Assembly (NCBI GenBank): GCA_032717465.1
Contig: CM064683.1
Coordinates: forward strand, 35,462,042-35,526,041
Length of the DNA: 64,000 nt
Origin: Coenobita brevimanus
Taxonomy: Eukaryota > Arthropoda > Malacostraca > Decapoda > Coenobitidae
Direction of reading: 5' to 3'
The translations under genes and the position numbers were made by a program. Under the pieces are notes generated by a model. It did not search any database, was not told the origin of the DNA, and was given only the letters and a program-made list of their open reading frames with translations. The first letter of the stretch is position 1. Every line of letters starts with the position of its first letter. Shown here in pieces: positions 1 through 11,390 of the stretch.

Positions 1-105
1 CGCACTGCAGCCTTAGCACCCTCATACATACTCTTCACGGCATTCAGCAACTTCCCATCTACTCCATATAGCCTATTCTTAATACTTTCCACGCCACATG
101 CATTA
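1..105 (-). mobile_element. RTE-type LINE fragment (RT region), cut by window edge
   Basis: The sequence closely matches about 31,240-31,330, the reverse-transcriptase region of the better preserved RTE element in this window, in the same orientation. Only about 105 bases are inside the window, so the element may continue to the left. No open frame is useful here. Homology by eye is good over about 95 bases, then stops. Confidence 0.7.
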
Positions 106-194
106 TTGTAAAACTCTATGGTTACAAGTTGCCAAATCTCATCATCCTTCAAAAAGATACTGAGCTGACACAGTCAGGCACATGCACGAGTTAT

Positions 195-345
195 GGCCGC
201 CCCTGTGTGTGCAACAAAAAGAGAGAAACCAAGGCTTATTGCCTGCAAGACTTTTCTCTTCAAAACAGAACTGAACAAAAGAGAAACAAATTCTAAATTA
301 GTTCATATCGAGATGTTTGGGCACACTGCACCTAGGTACAGAGAA
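195..345 (-). mobile_element. Diverged 3' end of the third LINE family
   Basis: The order of motifs (an 'accaagg' block, a purine-rich A-run block, then a 'gagatg..tgg.cacactgc' block) matches the 3'-terminal sequence seen better preserved at 34,755-35,157 and, inverted, at 59,449-59,592 and 60,022-60,540. Divergence is high, so this is a tentative, old copy. Open frames overlapping it are not convincing genes. Confidence 0.45.
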
Positions 346-363
346 TATATTCTCTTTACCTTG

Positions 364-675
364 CACTGCACTTTTAGTCGCGTCCACACGTGTGCTCAAA
401 CAAGTGCTGGCAACATGTAAGCAACACAGTAAAGAACACACTGCAAACATGTTGGGAACAGCAGCGTCCAGATCATGTTGGCAACATCATGATGAAGTCT
501 CAGCTGCCTGCTATGGACACACTTATCCCATCACCTCTGCTGCCAGTGTTCGAAGTTGCACTGAATCATGTTTGCATATATCTGTCCAAATACTGCTGCA
601 AACAAGTTTCCGAACATGTTGCCAGCTGTTTTGCCAACATGTTTGAGCACACGTGTGAACGCGCCCTTAACAGTG
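364..675. mobile_element. Candidate MITE-like inverted-repeat element
   Basis: Two arms of about 38-48 bp (about 377-416 and 614-662) are reverse complements of each other apart from an internal length difference. They share the core CACACGTGTGCTCAAACA and extend outward to CACTG (left, 364) and CAGTG (right, 671-675). The roughly 200 bp between has no coding potential but repeats an 'aacatgttggcaac' motif. No convincing target-site duplication is visible. It could be a short DNA-transposon derivative or a fold-back element. Confidence 0.5.
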
Positions 676-1195
676 GTAGCGACAGACTGAGAGAGACAGT
701 GTTAATCATTTCCATAAATTCAAAACTATGATTACCTGTTTCCCCTTACATTGTTCAGTCAGGCAGGAATAGGGTGCAAGTGTGTAGCGAGCTACGATAT
801 TCAGGGTGCAAAGGAAATGACAAGCTCTAAAGTGAGTGGATGAAGTTTGCGAGGAGATGGGAATGACCAGGACGGCGTCCCTTTGACAACCTGACATTTA
901 AAGGAATGGCTCTACCTAATAAGCGTTTACCAAAGGATTCATCGTGGATCCCATGGTCGGTGACTTGGATATGAGAATATCGAAATGTCTCCATGGTCAG
1001 GAGAACTCTAGTATTCTATTTCAGCTAACAGAAGACATATGCGTTTACTTAAAAATTAGTTAAAGAAACAGAGGAGTGTAAATACTGTCGCCATGAACCG
1101 TTTCACGGCAGCGACAATTCCAGCATTATTGCAACAACGAAGGACGATCTAGTTGCAAGTGAGTCATAGAACTCTGAGAGTGTTAACTGCAGGAA
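676..1195. other. No recognisable feature
   Basis: Unique-looking non-coding sequence. I see no exon, RNA gene or repeat family match. Confidence 0.5.
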
Positions 1196-1645
1196 ATAAT
1201 GTAAATGATGATGATGAGGAAGAGAAGCTTGCAGAAGGGGAAGGGGAAGGGTGACAGGATATGGCTGACCGACGTATAGGGTGAGGGAGATGAAGAAGGT
1301 GACAGAGGGAGAGGTAGATGAAAAGAGTGAAATGGGATGGGGCAAGGAAATGAGGCAGAACATGGTTTAACGAAGGAGAAGTGAGGGAAGGTGTAAACCC
1401 AGGGAGGTAGGATATGACAAGGGTAAGGGCGAGGGAAAGAGAGAGGAAAGAGAATGAGAAGGACAAGAAGGAGGAGGAGGAGGAGGGAGATAGCTTTTGG
1501 GTGAACTGAGGAAAAGAGGGGAGGAACAGAGGGAGAGGAGGTGGGAGAGACAGTGAGGGAGAAGGGGAGGGGGGATGAGAGAATATAGGTGAGTGAGAGG
1601 GAGGAAGAGGAGGTGTGAGAAGTGATGAGGGAGGAAGGATACAGT

Positions 1646-1686
<41 letters not shown>

Positions 1687-2110
1687 AACAAAAGTACAAA
1701 GACACAGGAGGAGGAGTGTGAATGACAGCATGTGTGAGAAAGAGACAGAAATAGAGTGTGGTGGAGCGAGAGGAAACAAGTTCAGTTGTAATGACAGAGA
1801 GAAAGAGAACACAGGGAAGAACAGAAGGGAAAAGAGGGCAAGAACAAAGAGGGAAAGGGTTGAAAGTAATGAGAGGGGAAGACTCAACATGGACCGTCGG
1901 AAGAGAAATAAAGGAAAGATTGTACCAAAGGGAACTGTTACAACGGAATGACCAACCAGAGAGACAGGAAAAAACAGGGTACAGAATGAGAAAAATTACG
2001 GAAAAAGGGGAGAAACAAAAAAGGGATGGCGGGATCTGACTGGAGGTAAAAGAGGGGTGAGCTGGTACTGAGAGTGAGAGGGAAAACGTGCAAGTAGGAG
2101 GGGCGATAAG
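1196..2110. repeat. Polypurine (GA-rich) tract
   Basis: About 0.9 kb in which the plus strand is overwhelmingly purine, built of imperfect gagg/gaga/ggaa units, with a pure (GA) run at 1647-1682. The long minus-strand Ser/Leu/Pro-rich open frames and plus-strand Arg/Glu/Lys-rich frames are by-products of this composition. Confidence 0.85.
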
Positions 2111-2335
2111 AATGTACACGGAATTACATTTTGCACTGCCCTTGTTATTACATATACTGTACACGAACATTCTTTAGCCTGTCAGAGCCACGTTATTTCC
2201 CTCATATTGGTACCATACACGGACGTACAAAATATACCTCATACCGCCAGACTAATACCGTGCACGAATGGAGACGATACTTGTATCTTACCCTCACAAC
2301 TGTACCATACACGAGTATACAGTAGAAAGATATAT

Positions 2336-2653
2336 TTAGGGCCGCTTCCACAGTCGCTGTTTTTTATTAACCAAGGAAACATTCTGTGAGATGTGTGCCC
2401 GTAGATTTACCATCAGACTTTCAGGTTGATCTAAAAGTCTCCGAATTACTACCGGATGCTTTACTGGGAGTGTAGATGATACACCCACGGAGTGTAGTTG
2501 ATCTCTAACTCCCATACAGTCTTTCAAGGCACAGGCAGAGAGTTTCCTTTGTGTGATGCCGAGTGTCACGCCTACACTGTTTACAGATAGAACTGTCTCT
2601 CCAGCAGAATTTGCAAGAGGTCTGCTGGCCTCAGCCTGACTCAAGAAGTCCAC
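2336..2653 (-). other. Unassigned 105-codon open frame
   Basis: An open minus-strand frame of balanced composition outside any low-complexity tract, running into open codons upstream to about 2,690. I do not recognise the protein. It has no signal peptide, membrane segment or Cys/His motif. It could be a fragment of a mobile-element ORF or chance. No splice sites were confirmed. Confidence 0.2.
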
Positions 2654-2992
2654 GGATGCCTCACCGCGAAATATCCGTTTGCTTACTCGTGCATTTCTTT
2701 CGCCCCTCTGGGTGAAGCAGATATCTCACGATATCTCCTTTTTTTCTTCCCTACTTATACAGAGATTAATAGAAGTTAATTTAATAGTATAACAACAGTG
2801 CTATAAATGAATGACAAGGAACTTATATATTATACTAATAACAGGTGTAAATTAATTAACAGGAAAAATATGTAACTAATGTAATGGACATTCGTAAGAG
2901 AATGATACTATACTGATAAATATATGTTACAGTGAGGAATAATAAAATTACATAGCGTATCACGTCTACAGTATGTTTTCTCTTCCACATTT

Positions 2993-3549
2993 ACAACAAG
3001 AAGCGGTGCCAAGGCACAGCAAACGCGTCCCCGGAAGTCATTTCAGTGCTGTCGTATAAAAACAACAGGATATCTGGTCAAAGATGTCATACATCAAATT
3101 TGGAGTAAATCGGGTGAAAATTGACGATTTTATGCCAATCTGAAATTTTAGGCCCGACCCACCTGACACTGACCCCCCTACCCCTAACTGGGGGGTGACC
3201 CCCCCTGATGTATTGAGGCATGTTATAGGATGCAGAATTGAAAAATGCAAATTTAGGTTTTGATTTCATGTTGATATGACGAATCTGAAAGGAGTTATGG
3301 CGAAAAAACGATTTTTTTATTTTTACATTTTCTGGGCCTACAGCCTGTGCCTTGGCTCAATTTGACACAAAATTTAATCAGGTGATCAGGTCATAGCCCA
3401 TCATCCCTGTAATTTTAATCAAAATTGCACGAGTAGTTTTCGCGTAAATTTGTTAACAGACAGACAGACAGACAGAAAGACAGACAGACAAACAAACCGA
3501 GTGAAAACAATACCCGTCCCCAAGCCCCTCCGAGGCGGGGACTGGTATT
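2993..3549 (-). mobile_element. HINE-like non-autonomous element, copy 1
   Basis: About 557 bp that matches, inverted, 54,391-54,951 over nearly its whole length. One end carries the palindrome GTGCCAAGGCAC (3006-3017) followed by caaac and a CGCGTCCCC block. The other end has a CAGA/CAAA run (about 3,456-3,500) and a hairpin with arms AATACCCGTCCCC (3509-3521) and GGGGACTGGTATT (3537-3549), 13 bp with one mismatch. The interior has G-run/C-run blocks around 3,174-3,205. Non-coding. The layout recalls helentron-associated elements, which is an inference. Confidence 0.7.
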
Positions 3550-4035
3550 TAGTAGTGATGTTAATGAGCGCACGACCCACAACATAAGCATTATCAGAAT
3601 GGCCACGATAGAATACCTTCCCAGTGACGCTTACCATTTGGCGAATGTACAGTACACACCATGAACACGAATATTCTCAAAGCGATTATCATGGAACTCT
3701 TAGGATCATGCCTTCTTAATGAAACTACCAATGCTGGGTGTTTTTTTTGTTAAAGATGCACACATACTGTATTATTTTACTCTATGGTGATGATCCTCAT
3801 ATACAGTACTACAAATACTGCCACAACTACTGTATACCAGCACGAACACAGGCTACCACTGTCACTTCCTGCACAATATAAGAAAGTGGACTGACAGATA
3901 TTAGTGTTATAGGAATTGCTGTACCAGACATGAACAAAGAATGACAGAATCACAAGAAGCACGATATACATGACAGTTACACACACAACACATGCATGAA
4001 TACACGCTTTCACGCAAGCACGCACAAAGGGACAT

Positions 4036-4036
<1 letters not shown>
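3550..4036. other. No recognisable feature
   Basis: Non-coding sequence between a repeat and a microsatellite. Nothing identified. Confidence 0.5.

Positions 4037-4077
<41 letters not shown>
4037..4077. repeat. (CT)n microsatellite
   Basis: Uninterrupted dinucleotide run of about 41 bp. Confidence 0.97.
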
Positions 4078-4081
<4 letters not shown>

Positions 4082-5430
4082 TTCCCACATATCACACACA
4101 CGCCTGACTGCTCCACCACGACACCCTAAGTTCATATTGCTGGTTAAGAAGGCGGAAGTAACGGCGAGGACAGGGGAAGCTCTCATAATAGTTTTTAGGG
4201 ACAAATGTGCTAAGGGAAGTGATGAAGGTGAACGCCACTGCACACAGCGCTGATGAACAGGCACCGTGATATAGAGGCGAATGCACGAAAGGGCAACTAA
4301 AAATATGTCTGCGTGTTTGCGTAATTATCTACCATAAAAAGGGAAGAGAATATGACAAATTATGGAATAACGTTTCCAGAAATTTTTTTACGATTACCCT
4401 GTTCGCTACGCTGATGGATATTCTTCCCATTACAGGCAGACAATAATATTTTAAACAGATTTGGGAAGATTTTTCGAACCAGCGAGATCAACACGCTCTA
4501 AATTGGTGGTCAGTTTTCAAAGTGACTACCCCTGGTCGACAAAATAGAATTTTATTTATTCGCTAAATTGGTCTAGGAAATCATAACGCTCATGAAAACT
4601 ATGCAGAACACCTTTAAAATATTCCGATCACACTCTAAGCGAATAAAACCCACACGTTAAGTGGCCTTGGCTGGGTGTTGCCGTTTTGCCACCTTGATGC
4701 GCATAGACATTCTTGGGAACTTGTCATTTTGAGTTTTCTACCAGTGTGTCAGTGATGCAATGATACAATGATATAAGAAAACATAAAGGAATTAAAACAG
4801 TTTACATCAAGGGTGTCCATGGCACCTTCGTTATGATCATGCGTATGGTTGTGAATACATCTGCCATACGTTTAGACAATTCTTCATAAACCATTCTCTT
4901 TCCAATGTCTTTACGGGTATAGTATGTTTAATTATGAGTTTTAAAGCACATTTTGTAACGTTGGTATGGTTTGAGAGAGTCTGTTGTCCACGTGATACGG
5001 TATTTTGTGACCTGGTAATTTCAGTATCGTGCTATACAGATGCACAAGAGCTTACCTAAAATGGTTTACTTATTCTGTTGAATTCACCCATATTTGAGGA
5101 AAATTTCTTTTAGAATACATAATTACCGTACCATCATGCAACAAAGACCTGCCTTCGCATGGCATGATAATGATCTGAATTTTGTACACTGCTTATGCAG
5201 AGGGCAAAAAGACATGAATTACGACAGATACGGCTTGAAATTTAGAGAAAATTGCAATGGTCATAAATTATACACTCCACACGTCAATTTTCTCTCATGA
5301 ACGCACGAACAAAGTGCAGAAGCATTAGAGATTCTGGGCCCTTCGGTTAATGCCCTCGGTGTGGTGTTAAGGTGATTCAGTGTGGAGTGGTGTGGTGTGG
5401 CGTCGTGTGGCTTCGCTGAAGACACTAAAG
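4078..5430. other. AT-rich non-coding stretch, nothing identified
   Basis: No coding exon, RNA or clear repeat match seen. Short open frames here lack any recognisable motif. Confidence 0.5.
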
Positions 5431-5439
5431 TCGACGGGA

Positions 5440-5572
5440 GTGAGAAGGAGGAGGAGGAGGAGGAGGAAAACAAGTAGTAGTAGTGTTGTAGGAGTACTTG
5501 TAGTAGTAGAGGTAACAGTGCTGCCAGGAACAGCAGCAGCAACAACAACGGCAACGGCAGCGGCAGCAGCAT
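5440..5572. repeat. Trinucleotide-rich block (GGA, GTA, GCA)
   Basis: Successive imperfect runs of gga/gag, agt/gta and agc/aac triplets. Open frames on both strands are low complexity. Confidence 0.8.
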
Positions 5573-5788
5573 GATAAATCGCTGCAAAATTCCTAAGAAG
5601 CCTATTGAACAGACGAAAATGCAGCTCCCTAAGTGTTATTCCTGTACTTTGCAAGATGGAGAAGGTCTGAAATTTCTTACTGAGATAGTGAGGTGACATG
5701 TAAGCGGACCTGGTATGCCGGCGAGGACAGTGTGGGTGTGGGGACTGATTACACACACGTACAGGCACGTTATGGTCACCGTGGGAAC

Positions 5789-5825
<37 letters not shown>

Positions 5826-5852
5826 CAGAGACAGACAGACAGACAGACAGAC

Positions 5853-5886
<34 letters not shown>

Positions 5887-6097
5887 GGACAGACAGACAC
5901 ACAGACAGACAGACAGACAGACGGACAGACAGACAGACAGACGGACAGACGGACAGACAGACAGAGACGGACAAATAAAGACAGAGACAGAGACAGACAG
6001 TCTGACAGACGAACTGGCAGACAGAGAGACAAACTGACAGAAAGACAGACAGACAGACTGACTGACTGACTGAATGAATGAATGAATGAATGAATGA
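5789..6097. repeat. Compound (GA)/(GACA)/(TGAA) microsatellite
   Basis: Begins as GA, passes into about 250 bp of imperfect GACA with GACG and GAGA variants, and ends as GACT and GAAT runs. The Ser/Val/Cys-rich minus-strand frames (up to 245 codons) are translations of the repeat. Confidence 0.97.
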
Positions 6098-6143
6098 CAA
6101 ACAAAAATATAAGCTATGTGCACCTTTGTGTTTTCAACGGTTG

Positions 6144-6283
<140 letters not shown>

Positions 6284-6350
6284 ACAGCTTCATCGCTCAC
6301 ACACTGGGATAGAAGAAATACCTCCTATCTTTCCCACACACCTCTATTCC

Positions 6351-6355
<5 letters not shown>

Positions 6356-6400
<45 letters not shown>
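6356..6400. repeat. (CA)n microsatellite
   Basis: Perfect run of about 22 units, 75 bp after the GT run and of opposite sense. Confidence 0.98.
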
Positions 6401-6401
<1 letters not shown>

Positions 6402-6965
6402 CCACTCCATTTGAATCTCTCCCTGCATCAACCGTTCCAAGAATCGGGCTATAAACTTATGCTGACGAGAGCAAATCCATGAAATGTATTTAACACCTCC
6501 AGCAACATAACTCTCACTTACATTTTAACCTGATTATTGCGCCTTATTAAATGCAGTTGAGATGATACTTTTTTGTAGTTATGTGTATTCGTCACTAACA
6601 TCCTTAGGCTCTTTTTATCGTTCAATAAATAAAGCCATCTAGAGTTAACCTGCTATACTAGAGTTGACGCCACCATGAAGATTTTAACTCCTTCAGCACC
6701 AGATGTCTTCAGTAAACTATGATATGGTTTGTTGGTATACCCACCGCCAGGCAACTTGTCTCATAAACCCCGTCCCTCCTCAACCACAACGCTCAGAAAG
6801 GGTGAGGAGGTGTGGGATGAGGACTATGGCAAGGGGACGAGACTTAAGTGACAAGAGTCCTGACGGAGAGTAAAGAACAAGCGCCTCGAGACCCTACTGA
6901 ACCACTCAATATTTGTCCATGTTACAAGGACAGCCATCTCTGAACCACACTTGTCCTGATGAAAG
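6401..6965. other. No recognisable feature
   Basis: Unique-looking non-coding sequence; nothing supported. Confidence 0.5.
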
Positions 6966-6974
6966 TCATTTTTT

Positions 6975-7290
6975 AGGAGCTACCACAACCACCACAACTA
7001 CCACAACCACCACAGCTACCACCACCACCACAGCTACCACCACCACCACAGCTACCACCATCACCACCACCATCAAAGCAACCAACACTACCACCACCAC
7101 CACAGCCGCCACCACCACCACAGCTACCACCACCACCATCATCATCACAGCAACCAACACCACCAACACCACAGCTACCACAACCACCAAGAGAATGACC
7201 AACATCATCATTACAGCTCCCACCACCACAGCTAGCATCACCATATCATCACAGCTACCACCACCACAACCACCACTGCTACCACCATTT
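6975..7290. repeat. (ACC)n/(CAC)n trinucleotide array
   Basis: Imperfect ACC/ACA/GCT triplets. They give a Thr-rich frame on plus and a Val-rich one on minus; neither is likely to be a gene. Confidence 0.9.
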
Positions 7291-7346
7291 TCTGCAAAAT
7301 AAAATTGTCTGTTCATAGCATCTAGACATAGAAATGTTGACGTACA

Positions 7347-7349
<3 letters not shown>

Positions 7350-7416
<67 letters not shown>
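7350..7416. repeat. (TC)n microsatellite
   Basis: Perfect run of about 33 units. Confidence 0.98.
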
Positions 7417-7418
<2 letters not shown>

Positions 7419-7696
7419 TTTTTGTAGCGGTGTGGCTACAATAATTGTTCTTCGCCCTCCCTCTCTCCTTCCCCTAATCCTGCCTAATTGACGACAGAGT
7501 ATAATATGATTAAAATATTTCTTTATAGTTTAGTCGTTCCTCCTGGAGGCTCTACCATACAGAACTTTGATACTAGTAACTTCAGTCGCTGCTCTAACTC
7601 ATTCCAATCCCGGGGTAACTTAAACCCTGGGTGTAACTTCAATGGCTTATGGTTACACCCTATCACGGTAACAAAGGACTGTATAGTTTTCAGTCG

Positions 7697-7702
<6 letters not shown>

Positions 7703-7764
<62 letters not shown>
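7703..7764. repeat. (GA)n microsatellite
   Basis: Perfect run of about 30 units, abutting the GGTCA-rich repeat that follows. Confidence 0.98.
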
Positions 7765-7765
<1 letters not shown>

Positions 7766-8060
7766 ATAACTCAGTTTTAATCCAATTTCGATCAGACTTG
7801 GTGGAAGGGTCAGAAAAGGATGAAGCGACTCGATTATGAAAACGATAGGTCATAGAACAATATCACTGGGCAAGGTCAGCTAGGTCAATTAAAGAAAAAT
7901 ACGGAATCAGATTTGGATCACATTCCATAGAAGGGTTAAGGTTCAAACTTGGTGGAAGAGTTAAGGATCAAACAAGCATGAAGTTATTCGATTTAAAAAA
8001 CAACTGATCAGTGCTAAAGGTCACAAGGCCCTATGACCAACTGAACGACGTGGGTGCCGT
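7765..8060 (+). repeat. GGTCA-rich dispersed repeat
   Basis: Two diverged units of roughly 150 bp. Each has an 'aa.cttggtggaag' block, a 'cgatt..gaaaacaa' block and AGGTCA motifs. Related units occur at 11,750-12,110, 46,740-47,560 and 50,160-50,400. Non-coding; the function is unknown and it is probably the core of a non-autonomous element. Confidence 0.65.
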
Positions 8061-9170
8061 ACTCCTTATTTGCGTGTGTTTATTTTTTTTTCCTTCTTGC
8101 TTCCGAACGATTTTATTCAGTTTAGGAGATACGCTTTTTCGTGACTCAAAAATAAAATGCCGTAAGCTGAGTAAAATAGTCTGGAGGTAACAAGAACAGA
8201 CCAAGAGAATGTGCTACCAGATTCATGGGGTTAGTTCGTGGGCGTAACATATTTGTCACAGGTGTGGGCTGGCCTCCCAAGAATGGTATTCAATATCAGA
8301 TGAGAAGGTGGAGCTGTGACATTTCTGTAACCATGGCAACCGTATTGGCCCCTTTCCAATTAGACTCCCTCCCGTGCGCTTAACCCTCTACAACAATGAT
8401 GTGTTGTTAATTAATTCCTGGTAACTCTAGACGACGTGTTAACCTCTGAAGACATCATTTTGTGGCGCCGTTAGAAACAGTCTCCATTTATCTCTTCACA
8501 CCTTGATTTATCTCCCTAAGTTGAAAGAAATAGTATGAAGGGGACAAGAACAAATTATGAAATAAGTTCCCGGAAACAGAACTAAAAAATTCTATTGGGA
8601 AGGAAAGGAGAGTCACCAGATTTTTTTTTAATAAGGAACGTTGTGAATATAGAATACGTCCAGCCACTGTATATCATTGCTGACTGCATTCTGTAATGTG
8701 GGATGCAGGCTGATCACACCTAATTATCAAGAGCATTCCAAAATTATGCGTCAAAATTAGGGGCTTACCTTCCTTTTAGCGATCCTGATTTTAAGCGTCA
8801 GCCAAAGGTGTCAGGTGACGAAGAGTAGAACATTACGATAACTATAGAAACCATGGTCACGCCCTCATAATAACTTTCATTTCGAACCACTTGCACTCGA
8901 TAACTGCCTTAGTAATTTTCTGGGGCAGTATTCATTAAGGATATTTAGCAATTTCTAATTTACACCTTAATATTTACTCAATAGTTCATTCATTTTAACA
9001 AGTCAGAGATTTTTTTGCTTATGCAACTTATTTCCAGTAACTTAGGGGCACAGTAAGACAGTTTCTTTCCGTGCATTCACAGATAACATGGAAAGTGCAC
9101 AGCCAGTCCTGTGATATGTAAACTAATTTCTTTGAATTCAATGTGCCCACAATCCCCTATTTCTGATCAT
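8061..9170. other. No recognisable feature
   Basis: Non-coding; no exon, RNA gene or clear repeat match. Confidence 0.5.
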
Positions 9171-9655
9171 TATTTTTGGGCGGGAGGTGGCTGACCCCAA
9201 AGAGTTACTGGGGGGGAGGTCATGCTCCATTGTACAACATGAACTAAGATATCCAATCCATATCTGGCCTCTCTCTGTGATTTTTGAGATTGTTAAATTT
9301 ATTGAGGGGGGGCTGGCCCCCTAAAAATTGGGGTTAGAAAATTGCATATAGTGGGCGAACTCACAACTGAAGTTTTATTCAAATCTTTCTCATATTTCTG
9401 ATGGTTTATATTTTGGAGAGGGGGTTGAACCCCTAAGAATCACTGGGGAATATCACTCTCCCCAAGCATCGCATTACGGATGAGAGTCCATTGTACAACA
9501 TGTACTACGATATAAAAGCCACATCTACCCTCTTTTCACTACTTCTAAGAATTGATTAAGTAAGAGGGGCTGACTCCCCTAAAAATTATGGTTGCAAAAT
9601 TGTATATAGTTCCCAGTAACCAGCCAGACTCACCTGGGAAGTTTCATTCAAATTC
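9171..9655. repeat. Diverged duplicate of about 262 bp with G-run/C-run palindromes
   Basis: The block starting 'tccattgtacaacatg' occurs at about 9,226 and 9,488 and is followed in both by matching sequence, including GGGG(G)CTG..CCCC palindromes and 'ttgcaaaattgtatata'. The style is like the interior of the 2,993-3,549 element but not alignable to it by eye. Confidence 0.6.
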
Positions 9656-9687
9656 ATCAAATGGCCAAGGAGGAGTTAAAGCAAGCA

Positions 9688-9689
<2 letters not shown>

Positions 9690-9759
<70 letters not shown>
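9690..9759. repeat. (AC)n microsatellite
   Basis: Perfect run of 35 units. Confidence 0.98.
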
Positions 9760-9762
<3 letters not shown>

Positions 9763-10135
9763 CCTGAGTCTAAAGCAACGGTCTGGAGCAACGGTACAGG
9801 GCGTTGTCGAAAATGGTACCATTCTGCTTTGGAGGATTGATAATACGATCCTGCATTCTTTCCAAAGCACCCCTTCGCGGCCAGCATCACATTTTAGTGT
9901 TAATCTCTTATTATAGCTTAGTATTCAAGACGGAGAGACGGCAACTTTGCTCCGGTATAGTGAACAGAGTGTACAATACGGTGCGACACTTAAGCGGATG
10001 GCTCATCCCAAATACTACACGGGTATCCAAGGGCCTCATAAATTAGCCTAAGTGTTTATAGTGGCTGGGCAGGTGATGAATGGGGAAACTGTGCAATGGG
10101 TGTTCGCTATAGGGTATCTGAACTGCATGGATGTT
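9760..10135. other. No recognisable feature
   Basis: Non-coding, nothing identified. Confidence 0.5.
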
Positions 10136-10139
10136 TTTA

Positions 10140-10320
10140 TGCAGTGTCAATGTGGGGCGAGGGGGAGGGGGAGAAAGGAAAGAGAAGGGGAGAGACTGAA
10201 TAAGGGAAGAGAGATGAGAGAAAATTAAGAGAGAGGAAGAGAGGAGGGCTGAAAGAACAGGGACGAGGCGAGAGAAGGGTGGGGTTGAGAAAGAAGGTAA
10301 AGGCAGAGGGGAGAGTATTC
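10140..10320. repeat. GA-rich purine tract
   Basis: Imperfect purine-only segment on the plus strand. The minus Pro/Ser/Leu frame is an artefact. Confidence 0.75.
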
Positions 10321-10579
10321 ACATTCCCTATCCATCATTTTTTTTCTACTGTAAACAAATGTACCCAGAACACTGGATAGGCGTCTAGCATTTTATTTTC
10401 CTTTACACCTTTATATTCTCTCTCCGAACTCACTAAAAGACCTGGAGCAATATTCTCGACGACGTAATTGGCCCTAGAGTCTATAGGATCTCTTCCTTGG
10501 TGATATATTTGGTGTATAACGCATGAATATTTCCCAACATGCCTTGTTTTCTACCTAATAATGACCTTCTCTGGATGAA

Positions 10580-11035
10580 TACTGTATGTCTATCTACCTA
10601 TCTATCTATTTATCTATCCGTCAACCTATATATCTATCATCATCATCTGGTATATATCTGTGTGTCTGCCTGTCTTTGTCTATCTATAATCAATTGCAGT
10701 CATCCTGGAGGGGGTAGCCATCAAAAAAATCTTTACGTCGCCCTTCCTCCTGCAACAGTCCGTTCTCTCTTCATCTCACACCACCCTTTTTCATATACTT
10801 TTCCTACCTGCTCTTCAAACTCATCCATGATCTGCTTCCTCTCTCTCCTTCAACCTTACATACACTCTCAATCTCTCATTCTTCAATCGCTCCCCATGGT
10901 CAAACCACTTCAAAATTCCTTACTAGTCAGTCTGTCTCTCCACGTGACTTCAAATGTTCCTTTCAGATAACTCCTTTCCATTCCTCTCACTCTTGACTCG
11001 TGTCCCTCCAGTAATGTTCCTAGCCGGACTACAAC
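10580..11035 (-). mobile_element. Decayed 3' end of RTE LINE with (TCTA)n tail
   Basis: A TCTA-rich tail (about 10,588-10,690) is followed by a diverged copy of the RTE C-terminal coding region and flanking RT sequence (compare 30,240-30,670). It ends near 11,035. Heavily mutated with no usable frame, so an older copy than the one at 30 kb. Confidence 0.65.
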
Positions 11036-11390
11036 AAATTGAGACTGTCGGCCTGCTTGATGGAACCACCGTACAGAAAACTTCATACCATCAGACGTTA
11101 AAAATTAAGAGCCAGTACTGATCATTACAGGTTATTGCAAATATCGTGCCATTTCTGTCAGCACTTCAGATCTGTTTTATGTATAGTTCCATAGAGGGAT
11201 TTTGGTCACAGAGGTTGTACCTAACTGACCGAATAGTAGTACACGGTTAACAGGGCCTGTCTCACACCCTCAGTACGCATAAGTAAGCACAAGACGTGGA
11301 GATGCAAATATAACACCAGATAAATAAGTAAACCGCATTGGTAAGTCTGATGAACAAAACAGACTACTTAGTGTACCTAATTGCAACTGA
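11036..11390. other. No recognisable feature
   Basis: Non-coding, nothing identified. Confidence 0.5.
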
